NCBI GenBank assembly: GCA_030765045.1
Contig: CM060966.1
Span: 63,481,786 to 63,545,785, forward strand
DNA: 64,000 nt
Reading direction: 5' to 3'
From: Tenodera sinensis
Lineage: Eukaryota; Arthropoda; Insecta; Mantodea; Mantidae
In this document: positions 38,001 to 53,560 of the stretch, in pieces
Layout of the letters: every line of letters starts with the position of its first letter
Position numbering within the stretch: position 1 is the first letter of the stretch
The notes under the pieces: generated by a model
Databases searched by the model: none
Seen by the model: the letters and a program-made list of their open reading frames with translations, nothing else
Told to the model about the DNA's origin: nothing
Translations under genes and position numbers: made by a program

Positions 38001-41000
38001 TGTATGTACAATGAAAATGTGTAAGCTTTGATGTACATTTCTTTTATATACAATGAAAATGTGTAAGTTTTGATACACATTTCTTGAGTGTACAATGAAA
38101 ATGTGTAAGTTTTGATGTGGATTTCTTGTATATACAATGAAAATGTGTATCTTTTGATGTACATTTCTTGTATATACAATGAAAATGTGTATGTTTTCAT
38201 GTACATTTCTTGTATATACAATGAAAATGTGTGAGCTTTGATGTATATTTCTTGTATATACAATGAAAATGTGTAAGTTTTGATGTACATTTCTTGTATA
38301 TACAATGAAAATGTGTATGTTTTGATGTACATTTCTTGTATATACAATGAAAATGTGTATGTTTTCATGTACATTTCTTGTATATACAATGAAAATTTGT
38401 GAGCTTTGATGTACAATTCTTGTATATACAATGAAAATGTGTAAGTTTTGATGTACATTTCTTGTATATACAATGAAAATGTGTAGCTTTGATGTATATT
38501 TCTTGTATATACAATGAAAATGTGTAAGTTTTGATGTACAATTCTTGTATGTACAATGAAAATGTGTAAGTTATGATATACATTTCTTGTAAATACAATG
38601 AAAATGTGTAGTTTTGATGTATATTTCTTGTATATACAATGAAAATGTGTAGTTTTGATGTACATTTCTTGTATGTACAATGAAAATGTGTAAGTTTTGA
38701 TGTACATTTCTTGCATATACAATCAAAATGTGTAAGTTTTTGATGTACATTTCTTGTATGTACAATGAAAATGTGTAAGTTTTGATGTACGTTTCTTGTG
38801 TATACAATGAAAATGTGTGTGTTTTGATGTACATTTCTTGAGTGTACAATGAAAATGTGTAAGCTTTGATGTACATGTCTTGAGTGCACAATGAAAATGT
38901 GTAAGTTTTGATGTACATTTCTTGTATATACAATGAAAATGTGTAAGTTTTGATGTACATTTCTTGTTTGTACAATGAAAATGTCTATGTTTTGATGTAC
39001 ATTTCTTGAGTGTTAAATGAAAATGTGCAGCTTTGATGTACATTTCTTGTATATACAATGAAAATGTGTAAGTTTTGATGTACATTTCTTGTTTGTACAA
39101 TGAAAATGTCTATAATTTGATGTACATTTCTTGAGTGTACAATGAAAATGTGTAAGTTTTGATGTACATTTCTTGTATATACAATGAAAATGTGTAAGTT
39201 TTGATGTACATTTCTTGTATATACAATGAAAATGTGTAAGTTTGTGATGTACATTTCTTGTATGTACAATGAAAATGTGTAAGTTTTGATGTACATTTCT
39301 TGTATATACAATGAAAATGTGTAAGTTGTGATGTACATCTCTTGTATATACAATGAAAATGTGTATGTTTTGATGTACATTGCTTGTATATACAATGAAA
39401 ATGTGTAAGTTTTGATTTGCATTTCCTTATATACAATGAAAATGTGTAACTTTTGATGTGCATTTCTTGCATATACAATGAAAATATGTAAGCTTTTGAT
39501 GTACATTTCCTGTATGTACAATGAAAATGTGTAAGTTTCGATGTACATTTCTTGTATATACAATAAAAATGTGTAAGTTTTGATGTACATTTCTAGTATA
39601 TACAATGAAAATGTGTAAGTTTTGATGTACATTTCTTGTATATACAATGAAAATGTGTATGTTTTGATGTACATTCCTTGTATATACAATGAAAATGTGT
39701 AAGTTTTGATGTACATTGCTTGTATATACAATGAAAGTGTGTAAGTTTTGATGTACATTTCTTGTATATACAATGAAAATGTGTAAGTTTCTATGTACAT
39801 TTCTTGAGTGTACAATGAAAATGTGTATGTTTAGATGTACATTGCTTGATATACAATGAAAGTGTGTAAGTTCTGATGTATATTTCTTGTATGTACAATG
39901 AAAATGTGTATGTTTTGATGTACATTTCTTGTATATACAATGAAAATGTGTAAGTTTTGATACACATTTCTTGAGTGTACAATGAAAATGTGTAAGTTTT
40001 GATGTGGATTTCTTGTATATACAATGAAAATGTGTATCTTTTGATGTACATTTCTTGTATATACAATGAAAATGTGTATGTTTTCATGTACATTTCTTGT
40101 ATATACAATGAAAATGTGTGAGCTTTGATGTACATTTCTTGTATATACAATGAAAATGTGTAAGTTTTGATGTACATTTCTTGTATATACAATGAAAATG
40201 TGTGAGTTTTGATGTACATTTCTTGTATATACAATGAAAATGTGTATGTTTTGATGTACATTCCTTGTATATACAATGAAAACGTGTAAGTTTGATGTAC
40301 ATTTCTTGAGTGTGCAATGAAAATGTGTAAGTTTTGTTGTACATTTCTTGTATATACAATGAAAATGTGTATGTTTTGATGTACATTTCTTGTATATACA
40401 ATGAAAATGTGTAGTTTTGATGTATATTTCTTGTATATACAATGAAAATGTGTAAGCTTTGATGTACATTTCTTGTATGTACAATGAAAATGTGTAAGTT
40501 TTGATGTACATTTCTTGCATATACAATGAAAATGTGTAAGTTTTTGATGTACATTTCTTGTATGTACAATGAAAATGTGTAAGTTTTGATGTACGTTTCT
40601 TGCGTATACAATGAAAATGTGTGTGTTTTGATGTACATTTCTTGAGTGTACAATGAAAATGTGTAAGCTTTGATGTACATTTCTTGAGTGCACAATGAAA
40701 ATGTGTAAGTTTTGATGTACATTTCTTGTATATACAATGAAAATGTGTAAGTTTTTATGTACATTACTTGTATATACAATGAAAATGTGTAAGTTTTGAT
40801 GTACATTGCTTGTATATACAATGAAAGTGTGTAAGTTTTGATGTACATTTCTTGTATATACAATGAAAATGTGTAAGTTTCTATGTACATTTCTTGAGTG
40901 TACAATGAAAATGTGTATGTTTAGATGTACATTTCTTGACATACAATCAAGTTGTGTAAGTTCTGATGTATATTTCTTGTATGTACAATGAAAATGTGTA

Positions 41001-43417
41001 TGTTTTGATGTACATTCCTTGTATATACAATGAAAATGTGTAAGTTTTGATACACATTTCTTGAGTGTACAATGAAAATGTGTAAGTTTTGATGTGGATT
41101 TCTTGTACATACAATGAAAATGTGTATCTTTTGATGTACATTTCTTGTATATACAATGAAAATGTGTATGTTTTCATGTACATTTCTTGTATATACAATG
41201 AAAATATGTGAGCTTTGATGTACATTTCTTGCATATACAATGAAAATGTGTAAGTTTTGATGTAAATTTCTTGTATATACAATGAAAAGGAGTATGTTTT
41301 GATGTACATTCCTTGTATATACAATGAAAATGTGTAAGTTTTGATGTACATTTCTTGAGTGTACAATGAAAATGTGTAAGTTTTGTTGTACATTTCTTGT
41401 ATATACAATGAAAATGTGTATCTTTTGATGTACATTTCTTGTATATACAATGAAAATGTGTATGTTTTCATGTACATTTCTTGTATATACAATGAAAATG
41501 TGTGAGCTTTGATGTACAATTCTTGCATATACAATGAAAATGTGTAAGTTTTGATGTACATTTCTTGTATATACAATGAAAATGTGTAGTTTTGATGTAT
41601 ATTTCTTGTATATACAATGAAAATGTGTAAGTTTTGATGTACATTTCTTGTATGTACAATGAAAATGTGTAAGTTTTGATGTACATTTCTTGCATATACA
41701 ATGAAAATGTGTAAGTTTTGATGTACATTTCTTGAGTGTACAATGAAAATGTGTAAGTTTTGATTTGCATTTCCTTATATACAATGAAAATGTGTAACTT
41801 TTGATGTGCATTTCTTGCATATAGAATGAAAATATGTAAGCTTTTGATGTACATTTCCTGTATGTACAATGAAAATGTGTAAGTTTCGATGACCATTTCT
41901 TGTATATACAATAAAAATGTGTAAGTTTTGATATACATTTCTAGTATATACAATGAAAATGTGTAAGTTTTGATGTACATTTCTTGTATATATATGAAAA
42001 TGCGTATGTTTTGATGTACATTCCTTGTATATACAATGAAAATGTGTAAGTTTTGATGTACATTGCTTGTATATACAATGAAAGTGTGTAAGTTTTGATG
42101 TACATTTCTTGTATATACAATGAAAATGTGTAAGTTTCTATGTACATTTCTTGAGTGTACAATGAAAATGTGTATGTTTAGATGTACATTTCTTGATATA
42201 CAATGAAAGTGTGTAAGTTCTGATGTATATTTCTTGTATGTACAATGAAAATGTGTATGTTTTGATGTACATTTCTTGTATATACAATGAAATTTGTAAG
42301 TTTTGATACACATTTCTTGAGTGTACAATGAAAATGTGTAAGTTTTGATGTGGATTTCTTGTATATACAGTGAAAATGTGTATCTTTTGATGTACATTTC
42401 TTGTATATACAATGAAAATGTGTATGTTTTCATGTACATTTCTTGTATATACAATGAAAATGTGTGAGCTTTGATGTACATTTCTTGTATATACAATGAA
42501 AATGTGTAAGTTTTGATGTACATTTCTTGTATATACAATGAAAATGTGTGAGTTTTGATGTACATTTCTTGTATATACAATGAAAATGTGTATGTTTTGA
42601 TGTACATTCCTTGTATATACAATGAAAACGTGTAAGTTTGATGTACATTTCTTGAGTGTACAATGAAAATGTGTAAGTTTTGTTGTACATTTCTTGTATA
42701 TACAATGAAAATGTGTATGTTTTCATGTACATTTCTTGTATATACAATGAAAATTTGTGAGCTTTGATGTACAATTCTTGTATATACAATGAAAATGTGT
42801 AAGTTTTGATGTACATTTCTTGTATATACAATGAAAATGTGTAGTTTTGATGTATATTTCTTGTATATACAATGAAAATGTGTAAGTTTTGATGTACAAT
42901 TCTTGTATGTATAATGAAAATGTGTAAGTTTTGATATACATTTCTTGTATATACAAAGAAAATGTGTAAGTTTTGATGTACATTTCTTGTCTGTACAATG
43001 AAAATCTGTATCTTTTGATGTACACTTCTTTAGTGTACAACGAAAATGTGTAGTTTTGATGTACATTTCTTGTATATACAATGAAAAGGTTGGTTTTGCT
43101 GTACATTTCTTGTATATACAATGAAAATGTGTAGGTTTTGATGTACATTTCTTGTATATACAATGAAAATGTGTAAGTTTTGATGTACATTTATTGTATA
43201 TACAATGAAAATGTGTATGTTTTGATGTACATTTCTTGTATGTCCAATGAAAATGTGTAAGTTTTGATGAACATTCTTGTATATACAATGAAAATGTGTA
43301 TGTTTTGAAGTACATTTCTTGTATATACAAAGAAAATGTGTAGTTTTGGTGTACATTTCTTGTATGTACAATGAAAATGTTTAAGCTTTGATGTACATTT
43401 CTTTTATATACAATGAA
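32775..43417. repeat. 5.3-kb tandem duplication in the satellite
   Basis: Copy A (about 32775-38050) and copy B (about 38050-43417) share the same variant order, beginning with gttttgatacacatttc. The offset is 5,275 bp up to about 34870, then 5,359-5,360 bp. The step is exactly two monomers (84 bp) present in copy B near 40140-40225 and absent from copy A. Both copies end with the same aberrant monomers (aaggttggttttgctg and tttggtgtacattt). It is the longest simple duplication visible. Confidence 0.85.
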
Positions 43418-46400
43418 AACGTGTAAGTTTTGATGTATATTTCTTGTATATACAATGAAAATGTGTATGCTTTGATGTACATTTCTTGTATGTACAATGA
43501 AAATGTGCTAGTTTTGATGTACATTACTTGTATATACAATGAACATGTGTAAGTTTTGATACACATTTCTTGAGTGTACAATGAAAATGTGTAAGTTTTG
43601 ATGTGGATTTCTTGTATATACAATGAAAATGTGTATCTTTTGATGTACATTTCTTGTATATACAATGAAAATGTGTATGTTTTCATGTACATTTCTTGTA
43701 TATACAATGAAAATATGTGAGCTTTGATGTACATTTCTTGCATATACAATGAAAATGTGTAAGTTTTGATCTAAATTTCTTGTATATACAATGAAAATAT
43801 GTGAGTTTTGATGTACATTTCTTGTATAGACAATGAAAAGGTGTATGTTTTGATGTACATTCCTTGTATATACAATGAAAACGTGTAAGTTTTGATGTAC
43901 ATTTCTTGAGTGTACAATGAAAATGTGTAAGTTTTGTTGTACATTTCTTGTATATACAATGAAAATGTGTATCTTTTGATGTCCATTTCTTGTATATACA
44001 ATGAAAATGTGTATGTTTTCAAGTACATTTCTTGTATATACAATGAAAATGTAAAAGTTTTGATGTACATTTCTTGTTTGTACAATGAAAATGTCTATGT
44101 TTTGATGTACATTTCTTGAGTGTACAATGAAAATGTGCAGCTTTGATGTACATTTCTTGTATATACAATGAAAATGTGTAAGTTTTGATGTACATTTCTT
44201 GTATATACAATGAAAATGTGTAAGTTTTGATGTACATTTCCTGTATGTACAATGAAAATGTGTAAGTTTTGATGTACATTTCTTGTATATACAATGAAAA
44301 TGTGTAAGTTTTGATGTACATTTCTTGTATATACAATGAAAATGTGTAGTTTTGATGTATATTTCTTGTATATACAATGAAAATGTGTAAGTTTTGATGT
44401 ACATTTCTTGTATGTACAATGAAAATGTGTAAGTTTTGATGTACGTTTCTTGTGTATACAATGAAAATGTGTATGTTTTGATGTACATTTCTTGAGTGTA
44501 CAATGAAAATGTGTAAGTTTTGATGTACATTTCTTCAGTGCACAATGAAAATGTGTAAGTTTTGATGTACATTTCTTGTATATACAATGAAAATGTGTAA
44601 GTTTTGATGTACATTTCTTGTTTGTACAATGAAAATGTCTATGTGTTGATGTACATTTCTTGAGTGTACAATGAAAATGTGCAGCTTTGATGTACATTTC
44701 TTGTATATACAATGATAATGTGTAAGTTTTGATGTACATTTCTTGTATATACAATGAAAATGTGTATGTTTTGATGTACACTTCTTGTATGTACAATGAA
44801 AATGTGTAAGTTTTTGATGTACATTTCTTGTATATACAATGAAAATGTGTATGTTTGGATGTACATTTCTTGAGTGTACAATGAAAATGTGTAAGTTTTT
44901 GATGTACATTTCTTGTATATACAATGAAAATGTGTATGTTTTGATGTACACTTCTTGTATGTACAATGAAAATGTGTAAGTTTTGATGTACATTCTTGTA
45001 TATACAATGAAAATGTGTATGTTTTGATGTACATTTCTTGAGTGTACAACTAAAGTGTGTATGTTTTGATGTACATTTCTTGTATATACAATGAAAATGT
45101 GTATGTTTTGATGTACATTTCTTGTATATACAATGAAAATGTGTAAGTTTTGAAGTACATTTCTTGTATATACAATGAAAATCTGTAAGTTTTGATGAAC
45201 ATTTCTAGTATATACAATGAAAATGTGTAGCTTTGATGTACATCTCTTGTATGTACAATGAAAATGTGTAAGCTTTGATGTACATTTCTTGTATATACAA
45301 TGAAAATGTGTAAGCTTTGAAGTACATTTCTTGAATGTACAACGAAAATGTGTACGTTTTCATGTACATTTCTGGTAGATACAATGAAAACGTGTAAGTT
45401 TTGATGTATATTTCTTGTATATACAATGAAAATGTGTATGCTTTGATGTACATTCCTTGTATATACAATGAAAATGTGTAAGTTTTGATACACATTTCTT
45501 GAGTGTACAATGAAAATGTGTAAGTTTTGATGTGGATTTCTTGTATATACAATGAAAATGTGTATCTTTTGATGTACATTTCTTGTATATACAATGAAAA
45601 TGTGTATGTTTTCATGTACATTTCTTGTATATACAATGAAAATATGTGAGCTTTGATGTACATTTCTTGCATATACAATGAAAATGTGTAAGTTTTGATG
45701 TAAATTTCTTGTATATACAATGAAAATATGTGAGTTTTGATGTACATTTCTTGTATATACAGTGAAAAGGAGTATGTTTTGATGTACATTCCTTGTATAT
45801 ACAATGAAAACGTGTAAGTTTTGATGTACATTTCTTGAGTGTACAATGAAAATGTGTAAGTTTTGTTGTAAATTTCTTGTATATACAATGAAAATGTGTA
45901 TCTTTTGATGTACATTTCTTGTATATACAATGAAAATGTGTATGTTTTCATGTACATTTCTTGTATATACAATGAAAATGTGTGAGCTTTGATGTACAAT
46001 TCTTGTATATACAATGAAAATGTGTAAGTTTTGATGTACATTTCTTGTATATACAATGAAAATGTGTAGTTTTGATGTATATTTCTTGTATATACAATGA
46101 AAATGTGTAAGTTTTGATGTACATTTCTTGTATGTACAATGAAAATGTGTAAGTTTTGATGTACATTTCTTGCATATACAATGAAAATGTGTAAGTTTTG
46201 ATGTACATTTCTTGAGTGTACAATGAAAATGTGTAAGTTTTGATTTGCATTTCCTTATATACAATGAAAATGTGTAACTTTTGATGTGCATTTCTTGCAT
46301 ATACAATGAAAATATGTAAGCTTTTGATGTACATTTCCTGTATGTACAATGAAAATGTGTAAGTTTCGATGAACATTTCTTGTATATACAATAAAAATGT

Positions 46401-49400
46401 GTAAGTTTTGATGTACATTTCTAGTATATACAATGAAAATGTGTAAGTTTTGATGTACATTTCTTGTATATACAATGAAAATGCGTATGTTTTGATGTAC
46501 ATTCCTTGTATATACAATGAAAATGTGTAAGTTTTGATGTACATTGCTTGTATATACAATGAAAGTGTGTAAGTTTTGATGTACATTTCTTGTATATACA
46601 ATGAAAATGTGTAAGTTTCTATGTACATTTCTTGAGTGTACAATGAAAATGTGTATGTTTAGATGTACATTTCTTGATATACAATGAAAGTGTGTAAGTT
46701 CTGATGTATATTTCTTGTATGTACAATGAAAATGTGTATGTTTTGATGTACATTTCTTGTATATACAATGAAAATGTGTAAGTTTTGATACACATTTCTT
46801 GAGTGTACAATGAAAATGTGTAAGTTTTGATGTGGATTTCTTGTATATACAGTGAAAATGTGTATCTTTTGATGTACATTTCTTGTATATACAATGAAAA
46901 TGTGTATGTTTTCATGTACATTTCTTGTATATACAATGAAAATGTGTGAGCTTTGATGTACATTTCTTGTATATACAATGAAAATGTGTAAGTTTTGATG
47001 TACATTTCTTGTATATACAATGAAAATGTGTGAGTTTTGATGTACATTTCTTGTATATACAATGAAAATGTGTATGTTTTGATGTACATTCCTTGTATAA
47101 CAATGAAAACGTGTAAGTTTGATGTACATTTCTTGAGTGTACAATGAAAATGTGTAAGTTTTGTTGTACATTTCTTGTATATACAATGAAAATGTGTATG
47201 TTTTGATGTACATTTCTTGTATATACAATGAAAATGTGTATGTTTTCATGTACATTTCTTGTATATACAATGAAAATGTGTGAGCTTTGATGTACAATTC
47301 TTGTATATACAATGAAAATGTGTAAGTTTTGATGTACATTTCTTGTATATACAATGAAAATGTGTAGTTTTGATGTATATTTCTTGTATATACAATGAAA
47401 ATGTGTAAGTTTTGATGTACAATTCTTGTATGTACAATGAAAATGTGTAAGTTTTGATATACATTTCTTGTATATACAAAGAAAATGTGTAAGTTTTGAT
47501 GTACATTTCTTGTCTGTACAATGAAAATCTGTATGTTTTGATGTACACTTCTTTAGTGTACAACGTAAATGTGTAGTTTTGATGTACATTTCTTGTATAT
47601 ACAATGAAAAGGTTTGTTTTGCTGTACATTTCTTGTATATACAATGAAAATGTGTAGGTTTTGATGTACATTTCTTGTATATACAATGAAAATGTGTAAG
47701 TTTTGATGTACATTTATTGTATATACAATGAAAATGTGTATGTTTTGATGTACATTTCTTGTATGTCCAATGAAAATGTGTAAGTTTTGATGAACATTCT
47801 TGTATATACAATGAAAATGTGTATGTTTTGAAGTACATTTCTTGTATATACAAAGAAAATGTGTAGTTTTGGTGTACATTTCTTGTATGTACAATGAAAA
47901 TGTGTAAGCTTTGATGTACATTTCTGTTATATACAATGAAAATGTGTCAGCTTTGATGTACATTTCTTGAATGTACAACGAAAATGTGTACGTTTTCATG
48001 TACATTTCTTGTATATACAATGAAAAGGTTTGTTTTGCTGTACATTTCTTGTATATACAATGAAAATGTGTTAGTTTTGATGTACATTACTTGTATATAC
48101 AATGAAAATGTGTAAGTTTTGATACACATTTCTTGAGTGTACAATGAAAATGTGTAAGTTTTGATGTGGATTTCTTGTATATACAATGAAAATGTGTATC
48201 TTTTGATGTACATTTCTTGTATATACAATGAAAATGTGTATGTTTTCATGTACATTTCTTGTATATACAATGAAAATATGTGAGCTTTGATGTACATTTC
48301 TTGCATATACAATGAAAATGTGTAAGTTTTGATGTAAATTTCTTGTATATACAATGAAAATATGTGAGTTTTGATGTACATTTCTTGTATAGACAATGAA
48401 AAGGTGTATGTTTTGATGTACATTCCTTGTATATACAATGAAAACGTGTAAGTTTTGATGTACATTTCTTGAGTGTACAATGAAAATGTGTATGTTTAGA
48501 TGTACATTTCTTGTATATACAATGAAAATGTGTATGTTTTCATGTACATTTCTTGTATATACAATGAAAATGTGTGAGCTTTGATGTACAATTCTTGTAT
48601 ATACAATGAAAATGTGTAAGTTTTGATGTACATTTCTTGTATATACAATGAAAATGTGTAAGTTTTGATGTACATTTCTTGTATGTACAATGAAAATGTG
48701 TAAGTTTTGATGTACATTTCTTGCATATACAATGAAAATGTGTAAGTTTTGATGTACATTTCTTGAGTGTACAATGAAAATGTGTAAGTTTTGATGTACA
48801 TTTCTTGAGTGCACAATGAAAATGTGTAAGTTTTGATGTACATTTCTTGTATATACAATGAAAATGTGTAAGTTTTGATGTACATTTCTTGTTTGTACAA
48901 TGAAAATGTCTATGTTTTGATGTACATTTCTTGAGTGTACAATGAAAATGTGCAGCTTTGATGTACATTTCTGTATATACAATGAAAATGTGTAAGTTTT
49001 GATGTACATTTCTTGTATATACAATGAAAATGTGTAAGTTTTGATGTACATTTCCTGTATGTACAATGAAAATGTGTAAGTTTTGATGTACATTTCTTGT
49101 ATATACAATGAAAATGTGTAAGTTTTGATGTACATTTCTTGTATATACAATGAAAATGTGTAGTTTTGATGTATATTTCTTGTATATACAATGAAAATGT
49201 GTAAGTTTTGATGTACATTTCTTGTATGTACAATGAAAATGTGTAAGTTTTGATGTACGTTTCTTGTGTATACAATGAAAATGTGTATGTTTTGATGTAC
49301 ATTTCTTGAGTGTACAATGAAAATGTGTAAGTTTTGATGTACATTTCTTGAGTGCACAATGAAAATGTGTAAGTTTTGATGTACGTTTCTTGTATATACA

Positions 49401-51379
49401 ATGAAAATGTGTAAGTTTTGATGTACATTTCTTGTTTGTACAATGAAAATGTCTATGTTTTGATGTACATTTCTTGAGTGTACAATGAAAATGTGCAGCT
49501 TTGATGTACATTTCTTGTATATACAATGAAAATGTGTAAGTTTTGATGTACATTTCTTGTATATACAATGAAAATGTGTATGTTTTGATGTACACTTCTT
49601 GTATGTACAATGAAAATGTGTAAGTTTTTGATGTACATTTCTTGAGTGTACAATGAAAATGTGTAAGTTTTGTTGTACATTTCTTGTATATACAATGAAA
49701 ATGTGTATGTTTTGATGTACATTTCTTGTATATACAATGAAAATGTGTATGTTTTCATGTACATTTCTTGTATATACAATGAAAATTTGTGCGCTTTGAT
49801 GTACAATTCTTGTATATACAATGAAAATGTGTAAGTTTTGATGTACATTTCTTGTATATACAATGAAAATGTGTAGTTTTGATGTATATTTCTTGTATAT
49901 ACAATGAAAATGTGTAAGTTTTGATGTACAATTCTTGTATGTACAATGAAAATGTGTAAGTTTTGATATACATTTCTTGTATATACAAAGAAAATGTGTA
50001 AGTTTTGTAGAACATTTCTTGTCTGTACAATGAAAATCTGTATGTTTTGATGTACACTTCTTTAGTGTACAACGAAAATGTGTAGTTTTGATGTACATTT
50101 CTTGTATATACAATGAAAAGGTTTGTTTTGCTGTACATTTCTTGTATATACAATGAAAATGTGTATGTTTTGATGTACATTTCTTGTATATACAATGAAA
50201 ATGTGTAAGTTTTGATGTACATTTCTTGTATATACAATGAAAATGTGTATGTTTTGATGTACACTTCTTGTATGTACAATGAAAATGTGTAAGTTTTTGA
50301 TGTACATTTCTTGTATATACAATGAAAATGTGTATGTTTGGATGTACATTTCTTGAGTGTACAATGAAAATGTGTAAGTTTTTGATGTACATTTCTTGTA
50401 TATACAATGAAAATGTGTATGTTTTGATGTACACTTCTTGTATGTACAATGAAAATGTGTAAGTTTTGATGTACATTCTTGTATATACAATGAAAATGTG
50501 TATGTTTTGATGTACATTTCTTGAGTGTACAACTAAGGTGTGTATGTTTTGATGTACATTTCTTGTATATACAATGACAATGTGTATGTTTTGATGTACA
50601 TTTCTTGTATATACAATGAAAATGTGTAAGTTTTGAAGTACATTTCTTGTATATACAATGAAAATCTGTAAGTTTTGATGAACATTTCTAGTATATACAA
50701 TGAAAATGTGTAGCTTTGATGTACATCTCTTGTATGTACAATGAAAATGTGTAAGCTTTGATGTACATTTCTTGTATATACAATGAAAATGTGTAAGCTT
50801 TGAAGTACATTTCTTGAATGTACAACGAAAATGTGTACGTTTTCATGTACATTTCTGGTAGATACAATGAAAACGTGTAAGTTTTGATGTATATTTCTTG
50901 TATCTACAATGAAAATGTGTATGCTTTGATGTACATTTCTTGTATATACAATGAAAATGCGTAAGTTTTGATGTACATTTCTTGTATATACAATGAAAAT
51001 GTGTAAGTTTTGTTGTACATTTCTTGTATATACAATGAAAATGTGTATGTTTTGATGTACATTTCTTGTATATACAATGAAAATGTGTATGTTTTCATGT
51101 ACATTTCTTGTATATACAATGAAAATGTGTGAGCTTTGATGTACAATTCTTGTATATACAATGAAAATGTGTAAGTTTTGATGTACATTTCTTGTATATA
51201 CAATGAAAATGTGTAGTTTTGATGTATATTTCTTGTATATACAATGAAAATGTGTAAGTTTTGATGTACAATTCTTGTATGTACAATGAAAATGTGTAAG
51301 TTTTGATATACATTTCTTGTATATACAATGAAAATGTGTAGTTTTGATGTATATTTCTTGTATATACAATGAAAATGTG

Positions 51380-53560
51380 TAAGTTTTGATGTACATTTCT
51401 TGTATGTACAATGAAAATGTGTAAGTTTTGATGTACATTTCTTGCATATACAATGAAAATGTGTAAGTTTTTGATGTACATTTCTTGTATGTACAATGAA
51501 AATGAGTAAGTTTTGATGTACGTTTCTTGTGTATACAATGAAAATGTGTGTGTTTTGATGTACATTTCTTGAGTGTACAATGAAAATGTGTAAGCTTTGA
51601 TGTACATTTCTTGAGTGCACAATGAAAATGTGTAAGTTTTGATGTACATTTCTTGTATATACAATGAAAATGTGTAAGTTTTGATGTACATTTCTTGTTT
51701 GTACAATGAAAATGTCTATGTTTTGATGTACATTTCTTGAGTGTTAAATGAAAATGTGCAGCTTTGATGTACATTTCTTGTATATACAATGAAAATGTGT
51801 AAGTTTTGATGTACATTTCTTGTTTGTACAATGAAAATGTCTATGTTTTGATGTACATTTCTTGAGTGTACAATGAAAATGTGTAAGTTTTGATGTACAT
51901 TTCTTGTATATACAATGAAAATGTGTAAGTTTTGATGTACATTTCTTGTATATACAATGAAAATGTGTAAGTTTGTGATGTACATTTCTTGTATGTACAA
52001 TGAAAATGTGTAAGTTTTGATGTACATTTCTTGTATATACAATGAAAATGTGTAAGTTGTGATGTACATTTCTTGTATATACAATGAAAATGTGTATGTT
52101 TTGATGTACATTTCTTGTATATACAATGAAAATGTGTAAGTTTTGATTTGCATTTCCTTATATACAATGAAAATGTGTAACTTTTGATGTGCATTTCTTG
52201 CATATACAATGAAAATATGTAAGCTTTTGATGTACATTTCCTGTATGTACAATGAAAATGTGTAAGTTTCGATGTACATTTCTTGTATATACAATACAAA
52301 TGTGTAAGTTTTCATGTACATTTCTAGTATATACAATGAAAATGTGTAAGTTTTGATGTACATTTGTTGTATATACAATGAAAATGTGTATGTTTGGTGT
52401 ACATTCCTTGTATATACAATGAAAATTTGTAAGTTTTGATGTACATTGCTTGTATATACAATGAAAGTGTGTAAGTTTTGATGTACATTTCTTGTATGTA
52501 CAATGAAAATGTGTAAGTTTTGATGTACATTTCTTGCATATACAATGAAAATGTGTAAGCTTTTTGATGTACATTTCTTGTATGTACAATGAAAATGAGT
52601 AAGTTTTGATGTACGTTTCTTGTGTATACAATGAAAATGTGTGTGTTTTGATGTACATTTCTTGAGTGTACAATGAAAATGTGTAAGCTTTGATGTACAT
52701 TTCTTGAGTGCACAATGAAAATGTGTAAGTTTTGATGTACATTTCTTGTATATACAATGAAAATGTGTAAGTTTTGATGTACATTTCTTGTTTGTACAAT
52801 GAAAATGTCTATGTTTTGATGTACATTTCTTGAGTGTTAAATGAAAATGTGCAGCTTTGATGTACATTTCTTGTATATACAATGAAAATGTGTAAGTTTT
52901 GATGTACATTTCTTGTTTGTACAATGAAAATGTCTATGTTTTGATGTACATTTCTTGAGTGTACAATGAAAATGTGTAAGTTTTGATGTACATTTCTTGT
53001 ATATACAATGAAAATGTGTAAGTTTTGATGTACATTTCTTGTATATACAATGAAAATGTGTAAGTTTGTGATGTACATTTCTTGTATGTACAATGAAAAT
53101 GTGTAAGTTTTGATGTACATTTCTTGTATATACAATGAAAATGTGTAAGTTGTGATGTACATTTCTTGTATATACAATGAAAATGTGTATGTTTTGATGT
53201 ACATTTCTTGTATATACAATGAAAATGTGTAAGTTTTGATTTGCATTTCCTTATATACAATGAAAATGTGTAACTTTTGATGTGCATTTCTTGCATATAC
53301 AATGAAAATATGTAAGCTTTTGATGTACATTTCCTGTATGTACAATGAAAATGTGTAAGTTTCGATGTACATTTCTTGTATATACAATACAAATGTGTAA
53401 GTTTTCATGTACATTTCTAGTATATACAATGAAAATGTGTAAGTTTTGATGTACATTTGTTGTATATACAATGAAAATGTGTATGTTTTGATGTACATTC
53501 CTTGTATATACAATGAAAATTTGTAAGTTTTGATGTACATTGCTTGTATATACAATGAAA
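51380..53560. repeat. 1,093-bp tandem duplication in the satellite
   Basis: The variant series at about 51380-52470 repeats at about 52472-53560 with an offset of 1,092-1,093 bp (26 monomers plus one base). The extra base is seen as gtaagctttttgatg near 52556 against gtaagtttttgatg near 51463. A related block follows at about 54650-55740. Confidence 0.75.
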
